Assembly: GCA_036924085.1 (NCBI GenBank)
Contig: JAVGWX010000012.1
Location: forward strand, 253,001-317,000
DNA length: 64,000 nt
Direction of reading: 5' to 3'
DNA from: Ariolimax columbianus
Lineage: Eukaryota; Mollusca; Gastropoda; Stylommatophora; Arionidae
The notes beneath the pieces were generated by a model. That model did not search any database. It had not been told where the DNA came from and saw only the letters and a list, made by a program, of their open reading frames with translations. This document shows, piece after piece, positions 1 to 12,500 of this stretch (positions are counted from its first letter, which is position 1; every line of letters begins with the position of its first letter). The position numbers and the translations under genes are program-made.

Positions 1-49
1 ATTTGACGTAAACTAAAGACACAATGCATGCTGAATAGTTTCTGTGCCT

Positions 50-628
50 GCGAGGATATGCGGCTTGGAACTGATTCTATCAAAAACATGAATTCGTACA
101 TCTACTTGGACCAAGAAATGACAATCTCCTAGGACATGCATAGGGAGATCTCACGAAGTTTCGCTGCGTGGTGGTTCAGCTTCAACCGTATCAAGACCGT
201 ACTTGAACAGATGAAAAACAAGAAAGTGAGAGCTCACACCTTCAACAGCCTGGTCATTCCAGCCGTGGTGTAGGGCTGTGAAGTGTGGTACCTACGAAAA
301 AGTGACATTGCGCGGCTCCAAGCAATGGAGGGTAGAACACGGTCACTACCAGACCACATCCACAACACCACCATCAGGAGTCAAACCTGCTTCAATGACG
401 TCGTAGATACGGCGTTGCTAAGAAAGTAGAGGTGGGCAGGCCATGTGGAACGCACGCCTGACAATAGATGGACACGTAAAGTGACATCATGGTGGCCCTA
501 CACCAATGAGATGGTGATATTGCCTGCAACAAAACCTTGATCCAGCATGGTACTTAAAGGCAAAGGACAGAGATGAGTTTAGACGACATTTGGCTCCCTG
601 GCATAGGGCACATAATGTGCCTGAATGA
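50..628 (+). pseudogene. LINE reverse transcriptase C-terminal fragment
   Basis: In one frame: SYIYLDQEMTIS, then HREISRSFAAWWFSFNRIK, NKKVRAHTFNSLVIPAVV, GCEVWYLRKSDIARLQAMEG, DHIHNTTIRSQTCFNDVVD and RWAGHVERTPDNRWTRKV. A second frame near the end reads DEFRRHLAPWHRAHNVPE before a stop at 626-628. This is the thumb and tail typical of an animal endonuclease-RT LINE (YLGQE, IRNETIR, RWAGHVAR). At least three in-frame stops interrupt it. No RT core precedes it in the window, so it is a dead 5'-truncated copy. Confidence 0.75.
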
Positions 629-984
629 ACACCCGGATTACAGTATTACATTTAAAATCCAAATTGTCTTCATTAAAAATGTAACTTAGCCACCAGGTAC
701 ATACAACAATTACTCAATGACACTAAACAATTGAACTCGATGACACTAAACAATTGAATTGACTACATAAACAATACACGAAGGACAGTCATCAAGTAAC
801 AGCAGATTCCTTATCAAGTACATGGAAGAGTTTGTACAATGGAAAATCATATTTCAGGACACAAAATGGCTCTTTAGCAATACTACCTGCAGGGATTACG
901 ACAATCAAAGGAGTTGTAGTCCCTTTATCAGTCATGTCTGACCATAGGTTGATGTGACCTCCGAGTAGCAACTATCTATTGAGT
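629..984. other. Unassigned intergenic/intronic sequence
   Basis: No gene or transposon domain recognised. A short near-repeat of tgacactaaacaattgaa occurs twice at about 718-760. The right end may be decayed LINE, since the minus-strand LINE starts near 985. Confidence 0.4.
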
Positions 985-2960
985 TTTTGCTTTCCCTTTC
1001 CACGTTGTCTCTTCGCTGTGGGGTTAAATGCTTTACCACATCGACGAAAGCGTCATAAAAAGGCTTGTTCTGCTGGCGTGATTTGTCTTATAGCTGTCGT
1101 AGAGAGAAGATGATGTCGATTGTTGATGGTCTCTTTCCTACTCTGGCATAGCAACAAGTGTAGCAGTGTCAAGAGTGCATTTTTACAATGCTTGATCAGA
1201 TCAGGTGGGATACCGCTTTTCTAGCCAGGGCCAAGTTATCAATGGCTGTCTTGGGATCTAAAGATGGTTCGACGTACAACTCCTCCATTCTAGGATAGCC
1301 TTGAACAGCATCAAGAGCTGTGGGAGTGACTGTATGTGACATGAGCAGAGCTCAGCGTAATGGTCTACCCATCGCTGACTGTATGTGACATGAGCAGAGC
1401 TCAGCGTAATGGTCTACCCATCGCTGACTGTATGTGACATGAGCAGAGCTCAGCGTAATGGTCTACCCATCGCTGACTGTATGTGACATGAGCAGAGCTC
1501 AGCGTAATGGTCTACCCATCGCTGACTGTATGTGACATGAGCAGAGCTCAGCGTAATGGTCTACCCATCGCTGACTGTATGTGACATGAGCAGAACTCAG
1601 AGTAATGGTCTACCCATCGCTGACTGTACTGTGACATTAGCAGAGCTCAGCGTAATGGTCTACCCATCGCTGACTGTATGTGACATGAGCAGAGCTCAGC
1701 GTAATGGTCTACCCATCGCTGACTGTATGTGACATGAGCAGAGCTCAGCGTAATGGTCTACCCATCGCTGACTGTATGTGACATGAGCAGAGCTCAGCGT
1801 AATGGTCTACCCATCGCTGACTGTATGTGACATGAGCAGAACTCAGAGTAATGGTCTACCCATCGCTGACTGTACTGTGACATTAGCAGAGCTCAGCGTA
1901 ATGGTCTACCCATCGCTCCGTCTGCCTTACTTTGTCAGAAGTTATTTTCTCGCCACTATTCGATTTGAGCTGTGCTGTCTTCCTGTGCATGGAACCAATA
2001 GCTTTTTTATTATACAATTCTCTGATATTGCCTATTTCTGCTGCAGTCTGGATATTTTCACTGAGGTGGGACCAGTATTCATTTACACAGCGGCGATCTG
2101 TTTGCTGAACTTGGCTCCTGGCAGATTTTAGGGATTGCAGAGTAACTGCATTTGGAAGGTACTTGTAGTTAAGAAGAGCGCTTCCATTAGGGGTGTCATA
2201 TCATTTTTGTTGGCTTCAAACCAATCATTGGATTTTGCAGTGCTTCTTCCAAAAACAGCAAGCGCAGGGTTGTAGATGTTGGATCGAAGTTGTTTCTGTA
2301 GCCATGGTGCTACTTTGTGGAATTCTTATTGTTTCCTCGAAGGAGTCGTTCAAGCGAATGATCAGTGCAGATTCGGACATTGTGCTTGTGTCAATGTTTA
2401 CCTTTGTGTCTCGTGTGACACAACTTTCTTGGTCACAATTTTATTTTAGACCAAACCAGCGCATGGTCTGTGTCACAGTCTGCGCGATGGTAGGAGTGCG
2501 TGAGGAGAACAGAAGAGACCTTCTCACAGGAATCAGATAAAGCGGATGCCAGTGCTTGGATAGTGGGTGCATCCATGAGACCTTATTTTGGAATTTGGTC
2601 TGAAAATAGGAGTTGGTCACACAGAGTCTATAGCAGACACAGAACTCTAAAAGCACTGAAGTAGAACACGTTCCTGACTCGACATGCTTCTGAAGACGGC
2701 TGATATATTCTCTTAAAAGGCATCTTTGGCTTCAGTGGTGGAACACAAGATAGGAGCATGGGCACTGACAAGTGTGATGGGGCCGACAGTAGTATGGAGA
2801 CGGAGCAGGCGCTCTGAACTATTTTCTCCTGGTTCAACATGCATCTTAGGGATTTTTTCCACTGCAAAGCCAACTCAATATTCTCTTTTTTCATTGGGCG
2901 CTTTCGCTTGCCCGTAGAATATGTAATCAGACAATCAAAGAGCCTATAGAATACAACATG
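985..2960 (-). pseudogene. Endonuclease-RT LINE fragment (the type often annotated craniofacial development protein 2-like)
   Basis: Read on the minus strand from 2960 down: VGPITLVSAHAPILCSTTEA (APE endonuclease), then NKVSWMHPLSKHWHPLYL, then the linker QTDRRCVNEYWSHLSENIQT, then QRWVDHYAELC and PTALDAVQGYPRMEELYVEP, then IPPDLIKHCKNALL and STIDIIFSLRQL (RT start). Many frameshifts and stops; dead. At RWVDHYAEL the reading frame has expanded into a 49-bp tandem array (1328-1916). The order endonuclease, linker, RT is as in intact elements, so it was one insertion. Confidence 0.78.
1328..1916. repeat. 49-bp minisatellite inside a LINE ORF, about 12 copies
   Basis: The unit runs from one atcgctgactgtatgtgaca to the next 49 bp later (1371, 1420 and so on). 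On the minus strand the unit reads SAMGRPLRSAHVTYS or RWVDHYAELCSCH depending on frame, and the latter is the LINE linker sequence on either side of the array. Variant units with gtactgtgacatt recur at about 1624 and 1870, which suggests a higher-order repeat of about 245 bp. Confidence 0.92.
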
Positions 2961-3194
2961 GTCGACCCATTTACACTGTGAAAGAAATCTAAAGAAGAAG
3001 GAAGGTTCAGTATGTAGACAGTTGTCAGAGATGAGTGTATGAATGGGCAGAAAGATTTCAAAACGTCATTGATGAACAACAGCATGTGAGAGAATAGCAA
3101 GTGGGGCAAACTGACACAATGAAACAGCACATAGACCAGCTAGTCCGTGGCCACAGGCCAGTCACTATTTAAAAAATAGGTTTAAACAAGTCAC

Positions 3195-3790
3195 GTCACT
3201 GCACACAGACTTCTTCATGATGACATCGTTTATGGGAATATAGGGAAGTGTGTAGCAGATGGGTCCCAAGGGAGCTGTCCATGATGACCTCCGTTATAGG
3301 GAAGTGTGTAGCAGATGGGTCCCAAGGGAGCTGTCTAATGATCACAAGCGTGCTTGGAAGGCGATTTGTCAGGAGCATTTGGATCGTCATGCTCGTGGAG
3401 TGACATGCCAGTGAACAAGTAGAAGCCCACAATCCAAACGCCGGAGACTACTCTCAAAAAGAGTTTTGCCGCTGCATAACAACACCGGCCCAGATATGGC
3501 TGCGCATACAGTGGGTACAGTTGGTGCTATGATATTTGAGATCTTGAAGCATACAGTCCTGGCTTGGCGCCATCAGACTTTCACTTGTTTGAAGCCTTGG
3601 AAAGACATTTGTGGAGTCAGAGATTTGTAGATGATAATGAGGTAATAGAGGCAGCGCAAAATTGGTTAAGGTCACACCAAAATATTTTTTATAGACGGCA
3701 TCCACAAGCTAGTAGACAAAGTCTGTTGCCAGGCACGGGGACAAGATCAAATAATAAAACCAAACAAATATATAGTTCACACTCTTGTAA
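3195..3790 (+). pseudogene. Mariner-like transposase fragment (central and C-terminal part)
   Basis: Frames give LLHDDIVYG, LHDDLRYREVCSRWVPREL, SNDHKRAWKAICQEHLDRHA and, further on, [16 protein letters not shown] with a YRRHPQA-like decayed end. LGYRKVCSRWVPR, HKRAR..EHLDRHA and [10 protein letters not shown] are hallmarks of mariner transposases. Several frameshifts and stops. A 56-bp internal tandem duplication (starts 3241 and 3297) repeats the CSRWVPREL segment. The N-terminal HTH is not present. Confidence 0.8.
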
Positions 3791-3896
3791 AAATGTTATT
3801 ATTAAAATTGCTGTTAATTGACTGTCCCTAGTAACTTGAATACATTAACAAAATTGTTTAAAGTTATAGTGGACTTATAAAATCAAAATAAACTCC

Positions 3897-6458
3897 ACAG
3901 CCCACATTTAACCCAGACATTGACAGCCTACATTTAGCCCAGACACTGACAGCTCACATACTGAAAGCCTACATTTAGCCCAGACAATGACAGCCCACAT
4001 TTAGTCCAGACACTGATAGCCCACATTTAGCCCAGACACTGACAGCCCACATTTAGCCCAGACACGGACAGCCCACATTTAGCCCAGACACTGACAGCTC
4101 ACATTTAGCCCAGACACCATGTGACAGCCCAGATTTAGCCCAGATACTGACAGTTCACATTTAACTCAGACACCAAGTGACAGCCCACATTTAGCCGACA
4201 CTGACAGCCCATATTTAGTCCAGACACTGACAGCCCACACTTAGCCCACACACCAAGTGACAGTTCACCCAGACACTGACATCCCACATTTAACACAGAC
4301 ACCAAGTGACAGCCCACCCAGACACTAACAGCCCACATTTGGCACAGACACAGACAGCCCACACACTAACAGCCCACATTTAGCCCAGACACTGACAGCC
4401 CACATTTAGCCCAGACACTGACAGCCCACATTTAGCCAAGACACCGACAGCCCACATTTAGCCCAGACACTGACAGCCCACATTTAGCCCAGACACTGAC
4501 AGCCCATATTTAGCCCAGACACCGACAGCTCACATTTAGCCTAGACACCAAGTGACAGCCCACATTTAGCCCTCATACTGACAGCCCACATTTAGCCCAG
4601 ACACAGACAGCTCCCATTTAGCCCAGACACCGGCAGCCCATATTTAGCCCAGACTTAGCCCAGACACCAAGTGACAGCTCACCCAGACACTGACAGCCCA
4701 CATTTTGCCCAGACACTGATAGCTCACATTTAGCCCAGACACCAAGTGACAGCCCACCCAGACACTGACAGCCCACATTTTGCCCACATACTGACATCCC
4801 ACATTTAGCCCAGACAGACAGCTCACATTTAGCCCAGACACTGACAGCCCACATACTGACAGCCCATATTTAGCCCAGACACTGACAGCCCACATTTAGT
4901 CCAGACACTGACAGCCCACATACTGACAGCCCATATTTAGCCCAGACACTGACAGTCCACATTTAGTCCAGACACTGACAGCCCATATTTAGCCCACATT
5001 TAGCCCAGACACTGACATCCCACATTTAGCCCAGACACTGACAGCCCACATTTAGCCCAGACACTGACAGCCCACATTTAGCCCAGACACCATGTGACAG
5101 CCCAGATACTGACAGTTCACATTTAGCTCAGACTCCAAGTGACAGCCCACCCAGACACCAAGTGACAGCCCACATTTAGCCCAGACACTGACAGCCCATA
5201 TTTAGCCCAGACACTGACAGCCCACACTTAGCCCACACACCAAGTGACAGCTCACCCAGACACTGACATCCCACATTTAGCACAGACACCAAGTGACAGC
5301 CTACCCAGATACTGACAGCCCACACACCAAGTGACAGCCCACACACCAAGTGACAGCCCACCCAGACACTGACAGCCTACATTTAGCCCAGAGACTGACA
5401 ACCCACATTTAGCCCAGACACTGACAACCCACATTTAGCCCACCCACCAAGTGACAGTTCACCTAGACACTGACATCCCATGTTTAGCCCACATTTAGCC
5501 CAGACACTGACATCCCACATTTAGCCCAGACACTGACAGCCCACATTTAGCCCAGACACTGACAGCCCACATTTAGCCCAGACACCATGTGACAGCCCAG
5601 ATACTGACAGTTCACATTTAGCTCAGACTCCAAGTGACAGCCCACCCAGACACCAAGTGACAGCCCACATTTAGCCCAGACACTGACAGCCCATATTTAG
5701 CCCAGACACTGACATCCCACATTTAGCACAGACACCAAGTGACAGCCTACCCAGATACTGACAGCCCACACACCAAGTGACAGCCCACACACCAAGTGAC
5801 AGCCCACCCAGACACTGACAGCCTACATTTAGCCCAGAGACTGACAACCCACATTTAGCCCAGACACTGACAACCCACATTTAGCCCACCCACCAAGTGA
5901 CAATTCACCTAGACACTGACATCCCATGTTTAGCCCACATTTAGCCCAGACACTGACATCCTACATTTAGCCCAGACACTGACAGCCCACATTTAGCCCA
6001 GACACCATGTGACAGCCCAGATTTAGCCCAGATACTGACAGCTCACATTTAGCTCAGACTCCAAGTGACAGCCCACCCAGACACCAAGTGACAGCCCACA
6101 TTTAGCCCAGACACTGACAGCCCACACTTAGCCCACACACCAAGTGACAGCTCACCCAGACACTGACATCCCACATTTAGCACAGACACCAAGTGACAGC
6201 CTACCCAGATACTGACAGCCCACACACCAAGTGACAGCCCACACACCAAGTGACAGCCCACCCAGACACTGACAGCCTACATTTAGCCCAGAGACTGACA
6301 ACCCACATTTAGCCCAGACACTGACAACCCACATTTAGCCCACCCACCAAGTGACAGTTCACCCAGACACTGACATCCCATGTTTAGCCCACCCACCAAG
6401 TGACAGTCCACCCAGACACTGACATCCCACATTTAGCCCAGACACCAAGTGATAGCCC
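3897..6458. repeat. 26-bp minisatellite with higher-order structure, 2.6 kb
   Basis: Core unit cagcccacatttagcccaga plus cactga, mixed with shorter ccaagtgacagcccaccc variants. Larger blocks repeat: the run ending cagacaccatgtgacagccc appears at about 5088, 5576 and 5998. The array ends about 13 bp from the exon 9 splice donor. Open frames in it (60-83 codons, minus strand) are repeat artefacts. Confidence 0.95.
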
Positions 6459-6471
6459 TCAATTGACTTAC

Positions 6472-6562
6472 TGTCAGACAGCTCGTGTATCCTGGGAGGC
6501 AAATCCTGAAAGTACTCGTGCCGTCTGGCACTAGTGGCTGAGATTCGCTGATATGGCTGCAT
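6472..6562 (-). CDS. Cdk14: Cdk14-like exon 9: [20 protein letters not shown]
   Basis: 91 bp: 30 codons plus one base, [20 protein letters not shown] then [10 protein letters not shown], against family CSPKNRLSAQAALSHEYFSD then LPPRLWELTD. Acceptor accatcacacag|ATG; donor GACA|gtaagt (phase 1). The coding sequence must continue (usually SSIF and a short tail), but I found no matching exon in 1-6471. The 26-bp array begins about 13 bp inside the next intron. Confidence 0.92.
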
Positions 6563-9500
6563 CTGTGTGATGGTAGAGGGCTAGTCAGGTTTTCCTATTA
6601 CAGGAAGGACCCATTTTACGACTTTTCATATTGACTAGCAGATGTGGGTAGAACATCTGCCCGCCATTCAAAGTGAACAATTTGAAATAAAGGAAAACCA
6701 GCAGATTAAAAGTGCTGGGTAAGCACCTTGGGAAGTCAATCTTCCCACACCTTGGGAAGTCAATCTTCCCACACCTTGGGAAGTCAATCTTCCCACACCT
6801 TGGGAAGTCAATCTTCCCACACCTTGGGAAGTCAATCTTCCCACACCTTGGGAAGTCAATCTTCCCACACCTTGGGAAGTCAATCTTCCCACACCTTGGG
6901 AAGTCAATCTTCCCACACCTTGGGAAGTCAATCTTCCCACACCTTGTGAAGTCAATCTTCCCACACCTTGGGAAGTCAATCTTCCCACACCTTGGGAAGT
7001 CAATCTTCCCACACCTTGGGAAGTCAATCTTCCCACACCTTGGGAAGTCAATCTTCCCACACCTTGGGAAGTCAATCTTCCCACACCTTGTTGAATGCTT
7101 TTGTTAGGTCCACAAATATTGCCATGACTTTTTCCTTGTTTTGGAATGCGTCTTCCACCTCCTGTGCCAGGTAGACTAGCTGGTCTTCTATCCTTTGATA
7201 TTTCCTATATGTGTACTGTGAGTTGTCGTACTGTGAGTTGTCATCGATGGCGAAGGACAGGCCATACATTACGGAAACCAGTGGATAACATTACCAGACA
7301 AGCTCTGTTCTAGAATCTACAGAGCACGAGAAGTAGAGGAAGACCAAGACACTCATGGAGGAGGGAACTGGAAGCAAATGTAAAGGCAGCTAACACGACG
7401 TGGACAGAATTGGCTCAGGTGGCTCATGATAGGAAGATCGTGAGCATTTGTTGAGGGAGGACATATGCTCCACAGGGAGCTGACAGGTTTTTCATTGATT
7501 GATTGATTGATTGATTGATTGATAGGTGTTGTTATGTTCCAAATACTTCTTGTTTGGTATTCGTAGATTGCAGATCTGCTCCGGTTCAAAAACCCGCCTG
7601 ATCTTCAGCAATGATGTTCTGGGCTTGAGGTTTCAGTCCGTTAAGAATGATTCTGAGCAAGACTTTGCTAGGGTGGCTAATGAGGCTGATTGTTCTGTAG
7701 TTTTTGACAAAGTTTTAGGTTTCCTGACTTTAGGTATCGGCAAAGGTAAATTGCTTTTTCTGGCTCGCCCCGACACTTGTGATTGTATAGTTCTGAGCAG
7801 TATTCTGAGTAGAAGAGTGAGTGATGCAAATCTTCCTCCTATCATAGCTCCGAAAGCTTGTATTATCTCCAGGCGTTTCAATTTGTCAAGGTCGAATATT
7901 ACTCCAGTTGCCTTCTTGTTCATGACTTTCCTTAGACTAACACATAGTCGCCATCAGTACGTCATGGTCACTTTCTATATCTGCCTCGAGAAAGCTTCTT
8001 GTCCGAATGATAGTAATGCTTGACCTGAATCGTTTTGGAACTAACATGTAGTCTATTTGGCTCTCCACATGCGCTGTGCCATGTACAACATCTAGATGGC
8101 TCATTTGGCCTCAATGTGTTTGCCACTAGTAAAGTGTTGTAACATGCAAAGTCCAGGAGTCTCAGTCCTTGATCATTTGTCTCCTTGTTTCCACATGGCC
8201 AGCAGGTTCCTCACCAATCTCCCACTGCTTCTTCTCCAATTTTGGCGTTCCAGTCACCTTGTACAACCAGTATGTCTTTCTTTGGTGTTTCATTTACCAG
8301 TTCCTGAAACTCTTCGTAGAATCTGTTTGACATTCTTCATAATCTGAAGTTGGTGGGTAGCACTGTATCACAGTGATGTTGCCTTGAGTGGCAGAGATAT
8401 AGATCTTGGTCAGCAATCCAACACACATCTAGCAGTGCTAGCTCAGAAAGTGAAAAAAGCAGAAAAATAGACCCAAAAAAAACTTGCTCAGAGGATCAAG
8501 ACTGATAGTAAAAGCTTTTCTTAAGTTAGAAATAAACAAAGAACAAAAGACAAGATAGACCCTCTCATAGACAGTACAGAGAAAAATAATAAGTGAGAAT
8601 AGGAAGGCAGCTTTTCTACTCAATCAGTACTTTGCCACAGTCTACACAAAAGAGGACTGCTCCAAGATCCCGGAGCAAATAGTTATTTTTTTCAAAGAGA
8701 CATGGATACAGCGGGATTAAGATCAATCTGTATTACAGAGGAAATGGGTTTTTTTAAATTGGAGGGGTTTAAAGTGGATAAATATCCAGGTCAAGATGGT
8801 ATTCATCCAAAATTGCTGTTTGAAATTAGAGACCAACTAGCAAAACCATTAGTTATATTATGTTCTCAATCACTTACAAAAGGGATTGTTCCACGGGATT
8901 GGAAAGATGCAGGAGTGATCCCCTTTTTAAAAAATGGTAAAAAAATAATATCCAGCAAATTATAGACCGGTGAGTTTAACGAGCATAGTCTGTAAATTGT
9001 TAGTCAATAATCAAAGAAAACATTGTAATGTATTTAAACAAGTTTAATCTAATCAGAAATAGTCAGCATGGGTTTACTAGAGGGAGATCATGCTTAACAA
9101 ATCTATTAGAATTCATGGAGGAGGTTATCAAAATGATTGATAAAGGGGAGCCAGTGGATGTTATTTATCTAGACTTTGCAAAGGCCTTTGATAGAGTACC
9201 TCATCAAAGATTATTTCAAAAGTTAAAATCACATGGAATAGGTGGGGAAGTTGTCAAATAGATTGAAAATTGGTTAACGGGAAGAAGGCAGAGGGTGGGC
9301 ATAAATAAGGAGTACTCTGAGTGGTGTGAAGTGAAAAGTGGAGTGCCACAGGGCTCTATTTTGGGACTAATTTTGTTCTTGGTATATATAAATGTTTTGG
9401 ACAATGATATGGGATCCATGATTGCAAAATTTGTGGATGCCATAAAACTATGCAGTAGTGTCTCATCTAAAGCAGAAGTGGATATATTGAGGTCGGATTT

Positions 9501-12500
9501 AGATAAAATTTGAGAATGGTCTGTCAGCTGGCAAATGGAGTTTAATGTAGATAAATGTACAGTCATCCACATGGGTAGATCCAATATGGAACATAATTAC
9601 AGAATGGGAAAGAACAATATTAGAATTATAGAAAAGGAAAGGGACCTAGGGGTTATAATAGATCATACAGGTAAGGTGTGAGAGCAAGTCCAGGTAACAG
9701 TGAAAAAGGCAAATGCAATGTTAGGTATGATAAAAAGAAATATTAAACATAGGAGTAAAGAAGTGATCGTCAAACTGTATAAAGCATCAGTTAGACCTAG
9801 ATTGGAGTACTGTGTACAGGTGTGGAGTCCTTATCATAGAGGGGATATAAACATGCTGGAAAGAATACAAAAGAGAGCGACAAAGCTGATAGTGGGATTC
9901 CAGAATTACAGTTATGAGGAACGACTCAGAAGAACTGGCCTACAGTGTCTAGAAAAGAGAAGAATTCGAGGTGACTTAATACAGGTTCATAAGATGATCA
10001 GAGGAATGGATAAATTAGACTATAACAAGTTTTTCAAAATACAACTACCTACAATAACAAGAGGGCATAGCTACAAATTAACCATAAAGAAAGGTCCAGA
10101 TTAGATATTAGGAAATATCTTTTTAGTCAGAGAGTGTTGAATGCTTGGAATGCATTGCCCCAGGAAGTAGTGGAGGCAGGGACAATTAATGCATTTAAGA
10201 ATAAACTGGATGGGCACAGCTTTTAGAGCAAGGTAATGTAAATGAAACTGGTTGTATACAGACTCAGCAGGGTCTTCTAACCCAGTATAAAGATGTTAAG
10301 TTAAGTTATTTGTCCATCTGGTGTATCCTCTTGGATATTCCCGCATGGATTCAGTGTTACAACATTCAGTGTTCTAACATTCTTCTTCTTCTTCTTCAAA
10401 CACTGTCAGACGTCAACCTGTATTTTTTCGAAAAAAGCAGCGATCATCCTGAGGCTGTCGACACTGCCATAGAGCTTGTCTAGTGTTGCCACTGGTGATG
10501 GCCACATGTGCTTTCTCTGGTCCTCGTATGTCGGGCAGTTTTGCAGCAGATGTTCAGCGGTCATTTTCCCGGTACCACAAGTGCATTTGTCAGTACCACC
10601 TATCTTCAGTTTATTGAATAGATGGTACCTCAGTCTGTTGTGGCATGTGCACAGTCTGAAGACCACGACCTGCTCTCTTCTGTTCAACTGGTAATAGGCA
10701 TCATTTTTTGTGTTGCCAGTATGTTCTGTTTCCCATTTGGCCATGTATCTGGCCTTAATAAGCCTTTTGGACTCTTCGTAGGTCACACTAGAATCTATTT
10801 GTGGTAGTCTTGCACGTTCTTTTGCCAGTCTGTCTGCCTCCTCGTTGCCTTGGATGTTACAGTGGGATGGAACCCACTGTACCACTACTCTTTTTGGTGC
10901 GGTCTGCTGGCATAGTTGACAGTGTACTGCTCTTAAATCATTAAGTTCAGTATTTTTCTGACTTTTTAGTGCTGTGACTACGACCATGGCATCTGTAAAT
11001 AGGACGTTCTAACATTCAATGTTCTAACATTCAGTGTTCTAACATTCAATGTTCTAGCATTCAGTGTTCTAACATTCAGTGTTCTAGCATTCAGTGTTCT
11101 AAGACAAAATTGTCCTTTCTGAGTATGATGGCATCATCAGTTGCACACTTGTCACCTCCGGACAAAGCCGGCAGATTCTGGTTGAGTTTTGGGCCGCTGC
11201 AAGATGGGCGATGCCCATCTCCTCTTCAAAACTTGTGCAATCGAGTATATGGACAGGTGATTCACCTGTTGTGTGGTGCTAGTCTCCCTTTGGTTATAAT
11301 TGGATGCCAGAACAGCACCTAGCTGTATACTCTTTTTTATATTCAACTTCCAAGAGTTCTTTTACGTGCTCAGCGTGTACATGATACCTCCAGGTTTAAC
11401 GCCCATTTCAGATACGACTAAGTGCCCTGAGACCAGGGGATACTGCCCAGTTTTTCTTGGTTGGTTTCTTGCTGGACTAGTGGCAAACCTCTCAGCGACA
11501 TCCATACTTCAAATTAGATCAGAAGTCAAACAAGAAGCACACAAAAAATGAGAAATAACATTGGCAGAAAATGACTTGTTAAGAGAAAGCGAGAGACAGA
11601 GATTAGAGAGATAGAGAGAAAGAGAGAAGTACAGAAAGGGGGTAGAGAGGGAGAAGGGAGGGAAGATATAGAGGTAGAGGGGAGTGCGAGAAAGAGAGAT
11701 AGATAAAAGAGCAAGAAAGAGACACAGAGAGAGAGAGAAGACTGTTAGAGAAGAAAGAAAGAAAAGGAGGACAGGACATACCTGTAAGAAACAAACTGCC
11801 AAATCTTCAGCATGTGGAACAAAGGAGAGTTTTGGCACACAACAGACCAATGACTGGCGTGGATACATCTCCAGTTTCTCTGTAGAGAGATACGAAATCC
11901 AGACAGCATGAAGATAACCCATGTACCATCAGTCAGCATGAAGACAACACATGTACCATCAGACAGCATGAAGACAGCCCATGTACCATCAGTCAGCATG
12001 AAGACAACACATGTACCATCAGTCAGCATGAAGACAACACATGTACCATCAGACAGCATGAAGACAACACATGTACCATCAGACAGCATGAAGACAACAC
12101 ATGTACCATCAGACAGCATGAAGACAACACATGTACCATCAGACAGCACATGTAACAGACTACCTAACTACCATTAATTTTGTCCACAACCAAGCACTGA
12201 ATCCCCCATGTTGGTTGTCGCTTCAGAAAATCTCATTACTCTTTAAAAAAAACACAAGTCTGGTCCATGCACAGCTGCCAGCTGTTGGCCAGCTACTTCA
12301 AGTGAATTGGGAGGGTATAAACCAGCTTTACAGTTAACAAACATTTATAAGTAGGTCAGATACTGTGCTAGGACAAAAACATTTATACGTAGGTCAGATA
12401 TTGTGCTAGGACAAAAAACATTAATACGTAGGTCAGATATTGTGCTAGGACAAAAAACATTTATACGTAGGTTAGATACTGTGCTAGGACAAAAAACATT

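Noticed and set aside
1..6471. Final Cdk14 exon (SSIF and C-terminal tail)
   Set aside because: I looked on the minus strand for SSIF-like codons after a phase-1 acceptor and found nothing convincing; it probably lies outside the window.
6724..7092. Regularly spaced palindromic repeats resembling a CRISPR array
   Set aside because: There are no unique spacers: the 24-bp units are directly adjacent. The setting is a eukaryotic intron with no cas genes.
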